A stretch of DNA of 42,745 bases from Acidimicrobiales bacterium (lineage in GTDB: Bacteria; Actinomycetota; Acidimicrobiia; Acidimicrobiales; MedAcidi-G1). The notes under the pieces are model-generated. The model searched no databases and had not been told where the DNA came from. It saw only the letters and a program-made list of their open reading frames with translations. Position 1 is the first letter of the stretch; the number at the start of each line of letters is the position of its first letter. Made by a program: the position numbers and the translations under genes. Below are positions 8,139-16,877 of the stretch, one piece after another. Location of the stretch: contig JAPKBH010000015.1 of NCBI GenBank assembly GCA_028823445.1, positions 1 to 42,745 on the forward strand, given 5' to 3'.

Positions 8139-9136
8139 GGTTTAAATCGCTCTGCAACTTGGTGCACCACTGCTAACCCAGGGCCAACGCTGGTTGCCTT
8201 TTCTGGTTGATACGAACCACCCAAGAGGGCCGACACGGTGGCTGCTGTTGATTCGGTGAGTGCAGCAAGGTCGTAGCCGCCTTCTAAAAAAATCAACGAC
8301 CGGTAAGCCGGCACTAAAGCAACGAGACGAGTCATGAGGTCAGCGTAATCCCCAGAAGTTAATCCAAGGGAAGCCAAAGGGTCGTCTCGGTGAGCGTCAA
8401 ACCCAGCAGAGATCAACAACCAGTCAGGATTAAACCGTTCTACCGCCGGGGTAATCACCTCGTCAAAAGCTGCTCGATACGTGTCGCCGGCGGCCTGAGG
8501 AGGAAGCGGAACGTTTACCGTAAAACCCTGACCTTTTTGGGCCCCGATATCATTTATCGCTCCCGTTCCAGGAAACAGCGGCCATTGATGGCAAGACACG
8601 TAAAGCACTTGGTCGTCGTCCCAAAAAGCATCTTGGGTTCCATTGCCGTGGTGAGCGTCGATGTCCACAATGGCCACCCGGTTTCCTTCGGCAGTTAATG
8701 CAGCCGCCGTTATGGCCACATTATTCAATAAACAAAACCCCATACTTTGGGTTGGTGTGGCGTGGTGACCGGGTGGACGAATGGCGCAAAATGCTTGGCT
8801 TACTCTTTTTTCTTTTAAGGCGGCCACCGCTTGTATTCCTGCGCCAGCCGCCAAACGGGCGGCCTCCCAAGACCCGGGGCTCATTCGAGTGTCAGGGTCA
8901 ACTTTTCCGCCCCCTTGTTCATTTAAAGAAACCAAGCGTTCAAAGTGTGCGGCGCTGTGTACTTTTTTAATCAGCTCATCAGCGGCCGGTATTACGGGTT
9001 CTCGCAAAATGTCTTCCGCTACTCCGGACTGGTCTAAGCCCTCCCACACCGCTTGCAACCGGTCGGGGCGTTCCGGGTGCCCGCCTCCGGGGACATGTTC
9101 AAGAAACCGTTCATCGGTTAATACCAGCATGGTCAT
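8135..9136 (-). CDS. Histone-deacetylase-family / acetoin-utilisation (AcuC-like) deacetylase
   Basis: A class II HDAC-like amidohydrolase. RPPGHHA carries the catalytic His pair, and IVDIDAHHGNGTQ and ISAGFDAHRDDPL carry the zinc ligands (Asp, His, Asp). ERPDRL near the N terminus and FLEGGYDL near the C terminus are also typical. Members remove acetyl groups from lysines (for example acetyl-CoA synthetase) or from polyamines; the substrate here is unknown. I place the start at ATG 9136 (or 9130) because family members begin close to MLVLTDERFLEH. A GTG at 9154 would add six residues with no better ribosome-binding site. It is divergent from a GNAT acetyltransferase gene. Confidence 0.9.
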   Translation of the reverse strand: MTMLVLTDERFLEHVPGGGHPERPDRLQAVWEGLDQSGVAEDILREPVIPAADELIKKVHSAAHFERLVSLNEQGGGKVDPDTRMSPGSWEAARLAAGAGIQAVAALKEKRVSQAFCAIRPPGHHATPTQSMGFCLLNNVAITAAALTAEGNRVAIVDIDAHHGNGTQDAFWDDDQVLYVSCHQWPLFPGTGAINDIGAQKGQGFTVNVPLPPQAAGDTYRAAFDEVITPAVERFNPDWLLISAGFDAHRDDPLASLGLTSGDYADLMTRLVALVPAYRSLIFLEGGYDLAALTESTAATVSALLGGSYQPEKATSVGPGLAVVHQVAERFKP

Positions 9137-9270
9137 CTCGTGATGATAATCCACTCACCACGGCGTAAAGCGAAGGGTCAGCATCCTTGCTCTCTTCGCT
9201 CAAGCGATTACCAAGGCGCTGAGGGTCGTAAAGTGTCAATATCGCCACACATCTTTCCTCTCCTCGCTTT

Positions 9271-10020
9271 ATGGTTCGACTGTTTTCGCAGCCTGCCCAT
9301 GGGTCGCCTCCGGCTGGAGTTTTTACTGCACCGGGGGGCCAGCGTTTTCGTTTTGGGCCTTGGCGTCGAGAACCCTCTGCAGGGCATTTAGTTCCCCTTG
9401 GCGGGTTTGTTGATGGTCTTTCTGCTTTGGCGGCAACTGACCATCTTCATGGTTTGGGATATAAAGAAATATTTACTTCGGCCTTAACTCCTCAAGAACG
9501 AGAACCATTTTTAGGTTTGGGTTATGCGGTAGACCAAGAATTGTCTCTTTTGAAACGGCCTTTGAATATTGGTGTTTCACTGTTAAAAAGGCCCCGACCT
9601 CGTCCTCTGCGGCGCAGCGATGGTCATCAAGTCTTATTAATAGATGAGTTATCTTTTGATGATTTTTGGCGTTTTGATGCGGCCTCCATATACGAGGCCA
9701 AGCGAGCTACCCCGCAATCCCGTCAACGTGTTTTTCGTATGGATGGCCAAGCAGTGGCTTATGCGGTGATCGGTGCTGGTCTTACCGATGGGTTTATTCA
9801 ACGGTTGGCTGTTCACCCAGACCATCGGGGTCAGGGGTTGGGTTCTCAACTATTGGACGATGGGTTGCGTTGGTTACAAAGAAAAGGTTTAACCCAAGCA
9901 TGGGTGAATACGCAGCCTCAAAATGAACCTGCTTTGCTGCTTTACCGCAAAGCAGGTTTCGTTGATTGTTCGGGTGGTTTAGCGGTGCTAAAACGTGTTT
10001 CTGATGAAGAGAGCGCCTAG
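9271..10020 (+). CDS. GNAT-family N-acetyltransferase
   Basis: A 249-residue protein whose C-terminal half (about 140-240) is a GNAT fold. IQRLAVHPDHRGQGLGSQLL is motif A, with the Q/RxxGxG/A acetyl-CoA pyrophosphate loop, and EPALLLYRKAGF is motif B as in RimI-type enzymes. The N-terminal 130 residues are less conserved and may be a degenerate second GNAT lobe. In-frame stop TAA at 9229 limits the start to ATG 9271, which has no visible Shine-Dalgarno sequence, so the mRNA may be leaderless. Its stop TAG overlaps the GTG of the next gene. The substrate cannot be read from the sequence. Confidence 0.85.
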   Translation: MVRLFSQPAHGSPPAGVFTAPGGQRFRFGPWRREPSAGHLVPLGGFVDGLSALAATDHLHGLGYKEIFTSALTPQEREPFLGLGYAVDQELSLLKRPLNIGVSLLKRPRPRPLRRSDGHQVLLIDELSFDDFWRFDAASIYEAKRATPQSRQRVFRMDGQAVAYAVIGAGLTDGFIQRLAVHPDHRGQGLGSQLLDDGLRWLQRKGLTQAWVNTQPQNEPALLLYRKAGFVDCSGGLAVLKRVSDEESA

Positions 10021-11963
10021 TGCGATCCGTTAAATACTTCTTTTTGACGTTGGTTCTTTTGGTTTCGTTGGCGCACCCGGTTGGTGCTGAAGAATCTGGT
10101 GGCCTTTCTTTGATTGGTCAAACTCCTTGGGTAAGCGAAGAACATCTCACTTTTGACCTTCGGGTTTCTGGCCCCTTGGAGCGAGGATTTTTTGTCATCC
10201 AAGCCCATCAAAGCATTGATAATATTTCTTCTCTGTCCATTGACCAAATAGGCGCCGGCGACTCTTTAGGGAGCCCTGTTTTGGTGCCGTTGAGTAGTAG
10301 TTTGAATAGTTCCGGGGTGGCCACCTTTGATCTTTCGGTCAGCGATTTACCAGAAAATGAAGCCGACTTAACGTTGGATTCTGGCGCGGTTTACCCATTT
10401 ACCGTGCAGTTAACGAGCATTGACGGAACGGTTCTTGACCAGTTCGTCACTCCGGTTATTGTTCCTACTGATTTTTTTTCGCCTCCTTTATCCACCGCCT
10501 TGCGTTTGTCGGTGACCGGCCCGCCTCCCTTACAAAGCGATGGGTCGCTGGTCTTTGATGAAACACTGTTAACTGAGTTGCGTTCTCTTGGTGATGCGAT
10601 CGATAGCCATCCATCGGTGCCGGTGACCGTTCAGTTGCCCCCGGCCAGCGTCGTGGGTTTGTCCCGTTCGGGCCTTGAGTCTCATGGGCAACTCGTTGAT
10701 GCTCTCACTCCAGGCTTTGAGTCTTCAGTAAAAATTGCTTCTTCTTCTTTTGTTACCGCCGACCCCGAAGCATGGCGGCAAGTAAATCGTTCTGACGTTT
10801 ACCGTGATCTTCTTACCCATGGTGATGTGGTTTTTGTTGACCGTTTGGGTGTATCACCCCAGCGCTCGGTCACGCTTTTAGAACCCACCGCTACTGCTGA
10901 AACATTGAGTTTGTTATTGCAGTTTGGAAGCACAGAATTTTTAGTTGACGCGCATCACCTGACCCCTATTCCTGATGCTTCAAGTGATGCCTTTGTTCAA
11001 CCGGTAGCGCTCCGTGATCCCAACGGGCAGTTACGTCCGGCTCGGGTGCTTGACCCACAGATAAGCACCTATTTCATGGACTACAACGAACCGGTGTTAG
11101 CAGTCCAATTTTTGCTCGCCCACCTTGCTCTTTTGTCATGGTCTGTTCAAGAAGAGGCAGCCTCTGTGGTGGTAGTCCCCGGTGCTGTGACACTGTCACC
11201 TCTTCTCGTTGATTTACTTTTCAATACTTTAAGCGAAGCACCGTTTGTTGAACTTTCTCATTTAGAGCCTTTAGTTTTTCCGGAAAACTTTTCTGGCCTT
11301 ACTTTTGATCTTTGGCCCACCGAGGTAACAAGCATGGTCGACCGATCCAATGGACGGGGTTTGGTTGAAATGGTGTTGTCGGCTTATCAAGACCTTTTAG
11401 GTGGCCCGCATCCATCGGTGGTTGCTCTTGCTGAATTACTTGAGGCCGGTACAGCAGGCGAATTGTCCAACGATGAAGTAGACGAATATTTCAGTGCTAT
11501 CTACCATGAAGTTACCGACATGATGAGTCAGTTTTATTTGCCTGATAATCAAAATGTCCGTTTAACGAGCCGTCAGGCAACTGTTCCTTTTACGGTAGAA
11601 AACAATCTCTCGGTGCCGGCCACCGTTGTTATTGAACTAACCAGTGATGGCCGTTTGGCGTTTCCGGAAGGCGAAGAAATGTTGGTTACTTTGCAACCTG
11701 GCAGTAATCGTCTTTTATTAACGGTGGCCGCTCGGGCCTCTGGTGATGCTCGGGTGCAGGTAACGCTTCGTTCCCCTGATCCATCTCGGTTACTTCAATT
11801 AGCTTCGACTCAGCTTTTTGTTCGTACCACTAAGTTGTCGGGGGTCGGTGTGCTGTTGTTGGTTATGGCGCTGAGTGTGCTTGCTGTGTGGTGGGTGCGT
11901 TCAGCACGTGCCGCTCGACCGGTTTCACCCGACTACCATGAAGTTAACCCTCAGGAGGATTAA
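10020..11963 (+). CDS. Large secreted, membrane-anchored protein of the DUF6049 type (Rv3909-like position)
   Basis: A 647-residue protein with a signal peptide (about 1-23, ending PVGA), a long extracytoplasmic region and one C-terminal transmembrane helix (about 612-632, GVGVLLLVMALSVLAVWWV) followed by a basic cytoplasmic tail. Features are the DLWPTEVTSMVDRSNGRGL segment and beta-rich C-terminal stretches (SRQATVPFTVENNLSVPATVVI). Position and architecture match the actinobacterial DUF6049 proteins that precede murJ/mviN near the origin. The start is GTG overlapping the previous stop (TAGTG), with GAAGAGAG upstream. It is probably envelope related, but the function is unknown. Confidence 0.8.
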   Translation: MRSVKYFFLTLVLLVSLAHPVGAEESGGLSLIGQTPWVSEEHLTFDLRVSGPLERGFFVIQAHQSIDNISSLSIDQIGAGDSLGSPVLVPLSSSLNSSGVATFDLSVSDLPENEADLTLDSGAVYPFTVQLTSIDGTVLDQFVTPVIVPTDFFSPPLSTALRLSVTGPPPLQSDGSLVFDETLLTELRSLGDAIDSHPSVPVTVQLPPASVVGLSRSGLESHGQLVDALTPGFESSVKIASSSFVTADPEAWRQVNRSDVYRDLLTHGDVVFVDRLGVSPQRSVTLLEPTATAETLSLLLQFGSTEFLVDAHHLTPIPDASSDAFVQPVALRDPNGQLRPARVLDPQISTYFMDYNEPVLAVQFLLAHLALLSWSVQEEAASVVVVPGAVTLSPLLVDLLFNTLSEAPFVELSHLEPLVFPENFSGLTFDLWPTEVTSMVDRSNGRGLVEMVLSAYQDLLGGPHPSVVALAELLEAGTAGELSNDEVDEYFSAIYHEVTDMMSQFYLPDNQNVRLTSRQATVPFTVENNLSVPATVVIELTSDGRLAFPEGEEMLVTLQPGSNRLLLTVAARASGDARVQVTLRSPDPSRLLQLASTQLFVRTTKLSGVGVLLLVMALSVLAVWWVRSARAARPVSPDYHEVNPQED

Positions 11964-12799
11964 TGACCGTTCGTATTGTTACCGACAGTGCCTGTGATCT
12001 CACCGACGCTGAAGCTGCTGCCTTAGATATTGACATTATTCCGTTGAGTATTCGTTTCGGCGATGCCGAATACATCGATCGTCATGAACTTTCGGTAGAC
12101 GAGTTTTATAACAAAATGTCGACCAGTGAGCATTTGCCACAAACGGCTGCTCCGGCTCCTGGTGCTTTTGAAGAAGTCTTTCGCAAACGGTTAGATGCCG
12201 GTGCCCAAAGTGTGGTGTGTATAAATATTTCTGCCGGGGTTTCCGCCACTATGCAATCGGCTGAAGCGGGGGCCAAGGTCTGTGGGGGCGACGTGCTGGT
12301 GGTTGATAGCGGTTCGGTAAGCGTCGGGCAGGGAACCATTGTTTTGGCTGCCGCAGAGGCGGCACGTTCTGGTGCTTCGGCCGCAGAGATCACTGATTTG
12401 GTGGCTGACCTTTCGGCGCGTACTTCTCTTTTTGGGGCTTTGAATACTTTGGATAATTTGGTGAAGGGTGGCCGTATTGGGGGGGCTAAAGCCATGGTGG
12501 CCAATGTTTTGTCCATTAAACCTTTGTTAGATATCAGTAGTGGCGTGGTCGAAGAAGCGGGTCGCCAACGGACTCGAAAAAAGGCCTTAGCTTGGCTGAT
12601 CAACAAGGTAGTTGAGCAAGGTGATGCGCTTGAGTCTGTGGCGATCGCTCATGCCATGGTTGACGACATTGATACTTTTACCGAACATCTTTGTGAGGCC
12701 ACTGGGCTAGTAGAGGCTCGAGTAGCAGTTATCGGCCCTGTAGTAGCGAGCCATGGCGGTCCTGGTTTGGTTGCTATTAGTTACGTGCTTAAGTCTTAA
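11963..12799 (+). CDS. DegV family fatty-acid-binding protein
   Basis: A 278-residue DegV protein: VRIVTDSACDLT at the N terminus, then DIIPLSIRFGDAEYIDRHELSVDEFYNKM, the loop SEHLPQTAAPAPGAFEEVF with the conserved Ser/Thr-Ala-Pro segment, and GGRIGGAKAMVANVLSIKPLLDISSGVV in the C-terminal domain. DegV/FakB proteins hold a fatty acid and, with FakA, present it for phosphorylation. AGGAGG lies 4 bases before the ATG, which shares its A with the upstream stop (TAATG). It sits between the DUF6049-like gene and the pseudokinase, an unusual place compared with mycobacteria. No FakA kinase gene is visible. Confidence 0.93.
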   Translation: MTVRIVTDSACDLTDAEAAALDIDIIPLSIRFGDAEYIDRHELSVDEFYNKMSTSEHLPQTAAPAPGAFEEVFRKRLDAGAQSVVCINISAGVSATMQSAEAGAKVCGGDVLVVDSGSVSVGQGTIVLAAAEAARSGASAAEITDLVADLSARTSLFGALNTLDNLVKGGRIGGAKAMVANVLSIKPLLDISSGVVEEAGRQRTRKKALAWLINKVVEQGDALESVAIAHAMVDDIDTFTEHLCEATGLVEARVAVIGPVVASHGGPGLVAISYVLKS

Positions 12800-12808
12800 C
12801 TGAGGGGT

Positions 12809-12831
12809 ATGCCCCCTTTGGGGGGCGGCAT
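12809..12831 (+). terminator. Possible intrinsic terminator after the degV-like gene
   Basis: ATGCC (12809-12813) pairs with GGCAT (12827-12831), with a CCC/GGG inner stem, a TTT loop and a small bulge. A T-rich TTTATTA follows. It lies 10 bases after the DegV stop. The bulge and short T tract keep confidence moderate. Confidence 0.45.
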
Positions 12832-12849
12832 TTATTACGTTGATGAGCG

Positions 12850-13599
12850 GTGGCTCTTCAACAGGCGTCTGGTGGCGCACCCGGGTTAGTAATTGCTGAC
12901 CGATATCGGTTGGATCAATTATCTGGCGACACGCTGCGTACCGAGGTCTGGGAGGGTTGGGACCTCACTTTGGCTCGCCCGGTGATGGTCAAACTTATTC
13001 ATGCAGGGGATATCCCTACGGCGGGTGGTCGTCTTGGCCTTGCGTTGGTGGTTGATCTTTTTGATGTAACCAGGCATGAGGGAATGGCTGTTTTAGTTTT
13101 TGAGCGTCTGGAGTGTTGGCCCCTTAATCAGTTACTGCAGCAAAGGCCGGTTCTTCAACCTGACGAGGTTTCCTCCTGGATGGTTGGAGTCGCCCAGATT
13201 GTGGAGTCTGCTCATCATTGCGGTATTCCTCATGGGGCGATTACCACTTCTAATATTTTAGTTTTAGCTGATGGTTCGGTGCGTTTAACTGATTTTAGGG
13301 GTCGTCAAACAGGTACCGGTGATGGTCCTTTTGATACGCAGCCTGATTTGCTTGCTTTGTGTTTTTTGTTGCACGATTTGTTGTTGCATTGTTCGCGTTC
13401 GGTGGTTTCTAATTTTTTGTGGTCGCTGGCTGACCCGGATGCGCTGCCGCAACCTGACTCTGTTTTAGCATTTCGTTTGCTTCTTGAGCACCAACCCGAA
13501 GGTTCTTCTTTGACTAAAAGAAAGTGGTGGTGGCCGGTCGTGGCTTCTGGGCTTTTTGTAGTTGGGGTGACCGCTCTTTCTTGGCTCCTTATTACTTAG
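12850..13599 (+). CDS. Stand-alone tail-anchored pseudokinase (MviN pseudokinase-like)
   Basis: A 249-residue Ser/Thr-kinase-like fold in which the VAIK lysine is kept (VMVKLI, K48). The glycine loop is degenerate, helix C is missing or very short, HRD is replaced by HGA (128-130), Asn135 remains, and DFG is DFR (148-150). It should therefore bind but not phosphorylate. One hydrophobic helix closes the protein (about 226-247, preceded by KRKWWW), making it tail-anchored with a cytosolic head. In mycobacteria a pseudokinase is fused to the MurJ flippase MviN at this position and is bound by FhaA; here no flippase domain or gene is present. Start GTG 12850 is limited by an in-frame TGA at 12844. 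Confidence 0.8.
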   Translation: MALQQASGGAPGLVIADRYRLDQLSGDTLRTEVWEGWDLTLARPVMVKLIHAGDIPTAGGRLGLALVVDLFDVTRHEGMAVLVFERLECWPLNQLLQQRPVLQPDEVSSWMVGVAQIVESAHHCGIPHGAITTSNILVLADGSVRLTDFRGRQTGTGDGPFDTQPDLLALCFLLHDLLLHCSRSVVSNFLWSLADPDALPQPDSVLAFRLLLEHQPEGSSLTKRKWWWPVVASGLFVVGVTALSWLLIT

Positions 13600-13674
13600 A
13601 AGCCGGCGCGGTAACCTCCGAGTATTAATTCTTCCGACTCGTCACCTTCATTTTTAGAGGATCCTGATCTTCTT

Positions 13675-14220
13675 TTGGTGCGTGCCGCCCAGAAGGGTAA
13701 TGCGGAGGCCCTTGATCAACTTTTGCGCCGTCATCATGACAAGGTGTGGGGTATTTGCCGCCGGTTGGCCGGCAACGATGCCGATGCTTTAGATGCGACG
13801 CAGGAGGCTTTAATTGCTTTAGCTACTCGTCTTAATCGTTTTGATGGGAAGTCCCGTTTTACTACTTGGTTGTATCGGGTCACCACCAACGCTTGTTTAG
13901 ATGAACTGCGGCGGCGTGATCGGCGGCCGTTGGTGGGTTTGGATGCTGAGGTTGAGGTTGTAGATCTTTCTGCAACACCGGTGGATGGTTTGGTTGCTGA
14001 TCGTTTGCTTATTGATGCTGCGTTGGCGCGTCTTCCTGAAGAGTTTCGCGTTGCCGTGGTTTTGCGTGATTTGCTTGACCTGGATTATGCAGAGATTTCT
14101 GAGATTCTTGATATTCCCCCGGGGACGGTGCGATCGCGTATTGCTCGAGGCCGGGCCGCTTTAGCAAATTTTATAACTCCCGGGAACCAAACAGACTCGT
14201 CGGGGCGTCAGAACCTATGA
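13675..14220 (+). CDS. ECF-type RNA polymerase sigma factor (SigM-like position), start codon uncertain
   Basis: A sigma-70 family protein with region 2 (LVRAAQKGNAEALDQLLRRHH, DATQEALIALATRLNRFDG, FTTWLYRVTTNACLDELRRR) and region 4 (LPEEFRVAVVLRDLLDLDYAEISEILDIPPGTVRSRIARGRAAL). It would direct RNA polymerase to a stress or envelope regulon. Synteny with sigM upstream of trxB is clear. The first canonical start is TTG 13675, but the same frame reads protein-like upstream (EDPDLL just before) back to an in-frame TAA at 13612 with no ATG, GTG or TTG. An ATT at 13624 may be used. The stop overlaps the next ATG (ATGA). Confidence 0.9.
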   Translation: MVRAAQKGNAEALDQLLRRHHDKVWGICRRLAGNDADALDATQEALIALATRLNRFDGKSRFTTWLYRVTTNACLDELRRRDRRPLVGLDAEVEVVDLSATPVDGLVADRLLIDAALARLPEEFRVAVVLRDLLDLDYAEISEILDIPPGTVRSRIARGRAALANFITPGNQTDSSGRQNL

Positions 14221-15020
14221 CTATGGAACCTGAAAATCTTTCTGTACCTGTAGAGGTGTCGGATCTTGATGATCAAGCGGCGTCCATTGTTGAGGGTTTG
14301 ACTTCGCTTCCGGCGTCCCCTTCAGCGGAGTTGCTCGCTCGAGTAAAAGAATTTCACCAGGTGCGGGCCCATCTTTCTACGGCACTGGTTTTTCCTGATG
14401 CATTATTAAGGGATGCTCAATTGGCGGTTGCTGTTTCTTCGGCGGGCGATCAGGTAGTGGTTTCGTTGCGTAAGCGCCGGGGCCCTTCATCAGTTGTTGC
14501 CGTGGGTATTGCCGCAGCCGCTGCCTTGTTGTTGGTTGCCGTGAGTTTGACCAGTGGTATTTTTGAATCTGATCCGGAGGGTGTTGCGTCGGTGGCTCTG
14601 CCGTCGCCAACTACTTATGCGGCGGCGGAAGTAATGAAAACGCAAGTCACCTTTGCGGACGGAGCAGACTTTTCGGATAATGCGCCGATCGTTCCAGAAA
14701 GTTTAGCTTTGGAACGCTCTGTTGATCTTGTCGATGGCTTTCCATTTTTAGAACTCCATAATTTTGAGGAGGTCGCTACTGAGCGTTTTTTTGCTCGTCA
14801 TGAGACCGCTACTCTTTCTCACGAAGATTCTCCTTGTGGGTTTTCTTTAGCAAAGCAACAGGAGTTGTTGGGTGAGGTACCCGACGGTTCCGAGTGGTTG
14901 CCTGTTGAGGTTGAGGGTGGCCAGCAAGAGGTTTGGGTAATTTTCGGCCAACGCAACTTGCTGCTTATTGACCCGTTTGATTGTTTAAACATGTTGTTGG
15001 TTGAGGTAATCGTTTCTTAA
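14217..15020 (+). CDS. Putative membrane anti-sigma factor
   Basis: A 267-residue protein with a soluble N-terminal part (1-85), one transmembrane helix (about 92-114, SVVAVGIAAAAALLLVAVSL after KRRG) and an extracytoplasmic C-terminal domain of about 150 residues with two Cys (SPCGF and FDCLN) that could form a disulfide. Overlap with the sigma gene by ATGA, the single helix and the N-in topology are those of a sigma-factor antagonist, as for the gene after sigM in mycobacteria. No HxxxCxxC zinc anti-sigma motif is seen, so the function rests on context and topology. Confidence 0.6.
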   Translation: MTMEPENLSVPVEVSDLDDQAASIVEGLTSLPASPSAELLARVKEFHQVRAHLSTALVFPDALLRDAQLAVAVSSAGDQVVVSLRKRRGPSSVVAVGIAAAAALLLVAVSLTSGIFESDPEGVASVALPSPTTYAAAEVMKTQVTFADGADFSDNAPIVPESLALERSVDLVDGFPFLELHNFEEVATERFFARHETATLSHEDSPCGFSLAKQQELLGEVPDGSEWLPVEVEGGQQEVWVIFGQRNLLLIDPFDCLNMLLVEVIVS

Positions 15021-15058
15021 CTAATCTGGTGAACCGGTTGGCTGTGTAGGCTCCACAC

Positions 15059-15391
15059 ATGGCTGATGAATCATCACAAAACCCCACCGGCGATGTTTCT
15101 GTGGGGTGGGAAGCGCAGGTTACCGAGCGCTTTGTTGGCGTTGTTGATCGTTTGCGGGCTCGCACGACGCAACCGTTGCTTACTGCTTCGCGGGGTGTGG
15201 TATTTGGTTTAGTGGCCATTATTTGCGGGTTGACGGTTTTGGTTTTATTTAGTGTCGGAATATTCCGCTTGTTAAATAACGTTCTCCCTGGGGGAGGTTG
15301 GGCCGCTTACCTGGTTTTGGGCGGCCTTTGCTGTGCTCTCGGGGCTTGGTTCTGGTCACGTCGTCTTCCTGATTCTTCGCCTTCTCAATAG
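15059..15391 (+). CDS. Small two-helix membrane protein
   Basis: A 110-residue protein with a hydrophilic N terminus (about 1-42) and two transmembrane helices (about 46-70 and 80-98) ending in a short basic tail. It lies between the anti-sigma-like gene and trxB on the same strand. I see no catalytic motif and do not recognise the family. It resembles the small integral membrane proteins often found beside envelope sigma factors, but this is context only. Confidence 0.65.
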   Translation: MADESSQNPTGDVSVGWEAQVTERFVGVVDRLRARTTQPLLTASRGVVFGLVAIICGLTVLVLFSVGIFRLLNNVLPGGGWAAYLVLGGLCCALGAWFWSRRLPDSSPSQ

Positions 15392-15412
15392 TCTCGTCAC
15401 TTAAGGATTTTT

Positions 15413-16372
15413 ATGTCTGCTCATCATGAAGTTGTCATTATTGGTTCGGGTCCGGCTGGTTTAACAGCTGCTATTTATACTGCTCGTGCTGATTTAGCTC
15501 CTTTGATCATTGAGGGTGAACCTTCCTCAACAAGCGACCAACCGGGTGGGCAATTGATGTTGACCACGGAGGTCGAAAACTTTCCTGGTTTTCCTCAGGG
15601 GGTTATGGGCCCGCAACTTATGGCCGATATGCGTGAACAGGCTGCTCGTTTTGGTGCGGATTTCCTTACCGCTCGTGTTAGTCGGGTAGATTTTTCTCAG
15701 CGGCCTTTTTCTGTTTGGGTAGGCGACAGTGAGGGAGAGCCCACTTATTTAGCCGAGTCGGTCATTGTTTCTACTGGTGCTCGATCAATCATGTTGGGGT
15801 TAGAGGCGGAAACCCGTTTGATGGGTCATGGTTTATCTACTTGCGCTACTTGCGATGGTTTTTTCTTCCGTGATCATGAGATCGCGGTGGTGGGAGGCGG
15901 GGATTCTGCGTTAGAGGAAGCAAACTTTTTGAGTCGTTTTGCCAGCAAGGTCACCGTGGTTCATCGTCGAGATGAGTTGCGTGCTTCAAAAATTATGCAA
16001 ACCCGTGCTCAAGAAAACCCTAAAATTGAATTTGCTTGGAACTCCACCGTGGAAGAAATTTTAGGTGACACCAAAGTGGAGGGCTTGACCTTAAAAGACA
16101 CCGTTACAGGCGAAACCCGAAACCTGCCGGTTACTGGTGTGTTTATTGCTATCGGTCACCGTCCAAATACTGACTTGTTTGTTGGTCATCTTGAACTTGA
16201 TGACAGTGGATATTTGATTACCGGGGCGGATAATTCTACTACTGGGGTCGCTGGTGTTTTTGCTTGTGGCGATGTCCAGGACCACACCTATCGCCAAGCT
16301 GTTACCGCTGCTGGGTCGGGGTGCATGGCAGCTTTGGATGCTGAGCGGTGGCTTGAAAGTTTGCAGGATTAG
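15413..16372 (+). CDS. trxB: Thioredoxin reductase
   Basis: A 319-residue flavoprotein that passes electrons from NADPH to thioredoxin. FAD-binding [15 protein letters not shown] is at 11-25, the redox-active CATC at 144-147, NADPH-binding [13 protein letters not shown] followed by HRRDELRAS, and FAD motif [10 protein letters not shown] near the C terminus. Length and order are standard for the low-molecular-weight enzyme. It lies 21 bases after the small membrane protein, with AAGGA about 7 bases before the ATG. trxA follows after a 130-base gap, as in mycobacteria. Confidence 0.98.
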   Translation: MSAHHEVVIIGSGPAGLTAAIYTARADLAPLIIEGEPSSTSDQPGGQLMLTTEVENFPGFPQGVMGPQLMADMREQAARFGADFLTARVSRVDFSQRPFSVWVGDSEGEPTYLAESVIVSTGARSIMLGLEAETRLMGHGLSTCATCDGFFFRDHEIAVVGGGDSALEEANFLSRFASKVTVVHRRDELRASKIMQTRAQENPKIEFAWNSTVEEILGDTKVEGLTLKDTVTGETRNLPVTGVFIAIGHRPNTDLFVGHLELDDSGYLITGADNSTTGVAGVFACGDVQDHTYRQAVTAAGSGCMAALDAERWLESLQD

Positions 16373-16502
16373 TTTTTCTCGCTGTGGCGTGACAATCGAC
16401 CAGCGCCCTACGTGCGGTTGGCTGGCGTTCAGCGGGTAGACAGAACATGAAAAACCTTTTGGTTTCTCATCCATCTGATCGCAAAAGAAAGAAGCGCCCT
16501 TC

Positions 16503-16829
16503 ATGTCTGATTTAATTTCACAACTTTCCGAAACAACTTTTGATGAAGAGGTTGGTTCTGCTGCTGAACCAGTTTTGGTTGATTTTTGGGCGGAGTGGTG
16601 TGGCCCTTGCAAAATGATTGCTCCGGTGCTTGAAGAGATTGCCGATGAACAAGTTGGTTCTTTGAAAATTGCCAAGGTGAACGTCGATGATGCTCCGGGT
16701 TTGGCGCAACGTTTTGAGGTCATGAGCATTCCTACTTTGATTCTTTTTAAAGACGGCCAACCAGTAAAACGCATTGTTGGCGCCAAGGGGAAACCTGCTC
16801 TTCTCACTGAATTATCTGAATTTATTTAA
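16503..16829 (+). CDS. trxA: Thioredoxin
   Basis: A 108-residue thioredoxin with the WCGPC active site at 32-36, the buried Asp of VDFWAEWCGP, and the cis-Pro in MSIPTLILF. It reduces protein disulfides (ribonucleotide reductase, peroxiredoxins) using the reductase encoded just upstream. The 130-base gap after trxB contains a small AAACC-TTTT-GGTTT hairpin near 16448-16464 but no clear promoter. Cytosolic, with no signal peptide. Confidence 0.98.
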   Translation: MSDLISQLSETTFDEEVGSAAEPVLVDFWAEWCGPCKMIAPVLEEIADEQVGSLKIAKVNVDDAPGLAQRFEVMSIPTLILFKDGQPVKRIVGAKGKPALLTELSEFI

Positions 16830-16877
16830 TCTGGTCTTTTCTCAGGTCTAGACTGCACTCCGTGAAGGAGCGCTGCC

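Noticed and set aside
12106-12606. 166-codon antisense frame inside the degV-like gene
   Set aside because: Composition (Ala/Thr/Pro rich) mirrors the sense codons of DegV, and there is no family similarity.
16091-16807. 238-codon open frame antisense to trxB and trxA
   Set aside because: It crosses two well-supported genes on the opposite strand, has low-complexity translation and no ribosome-binding site; it is a shadow frame.
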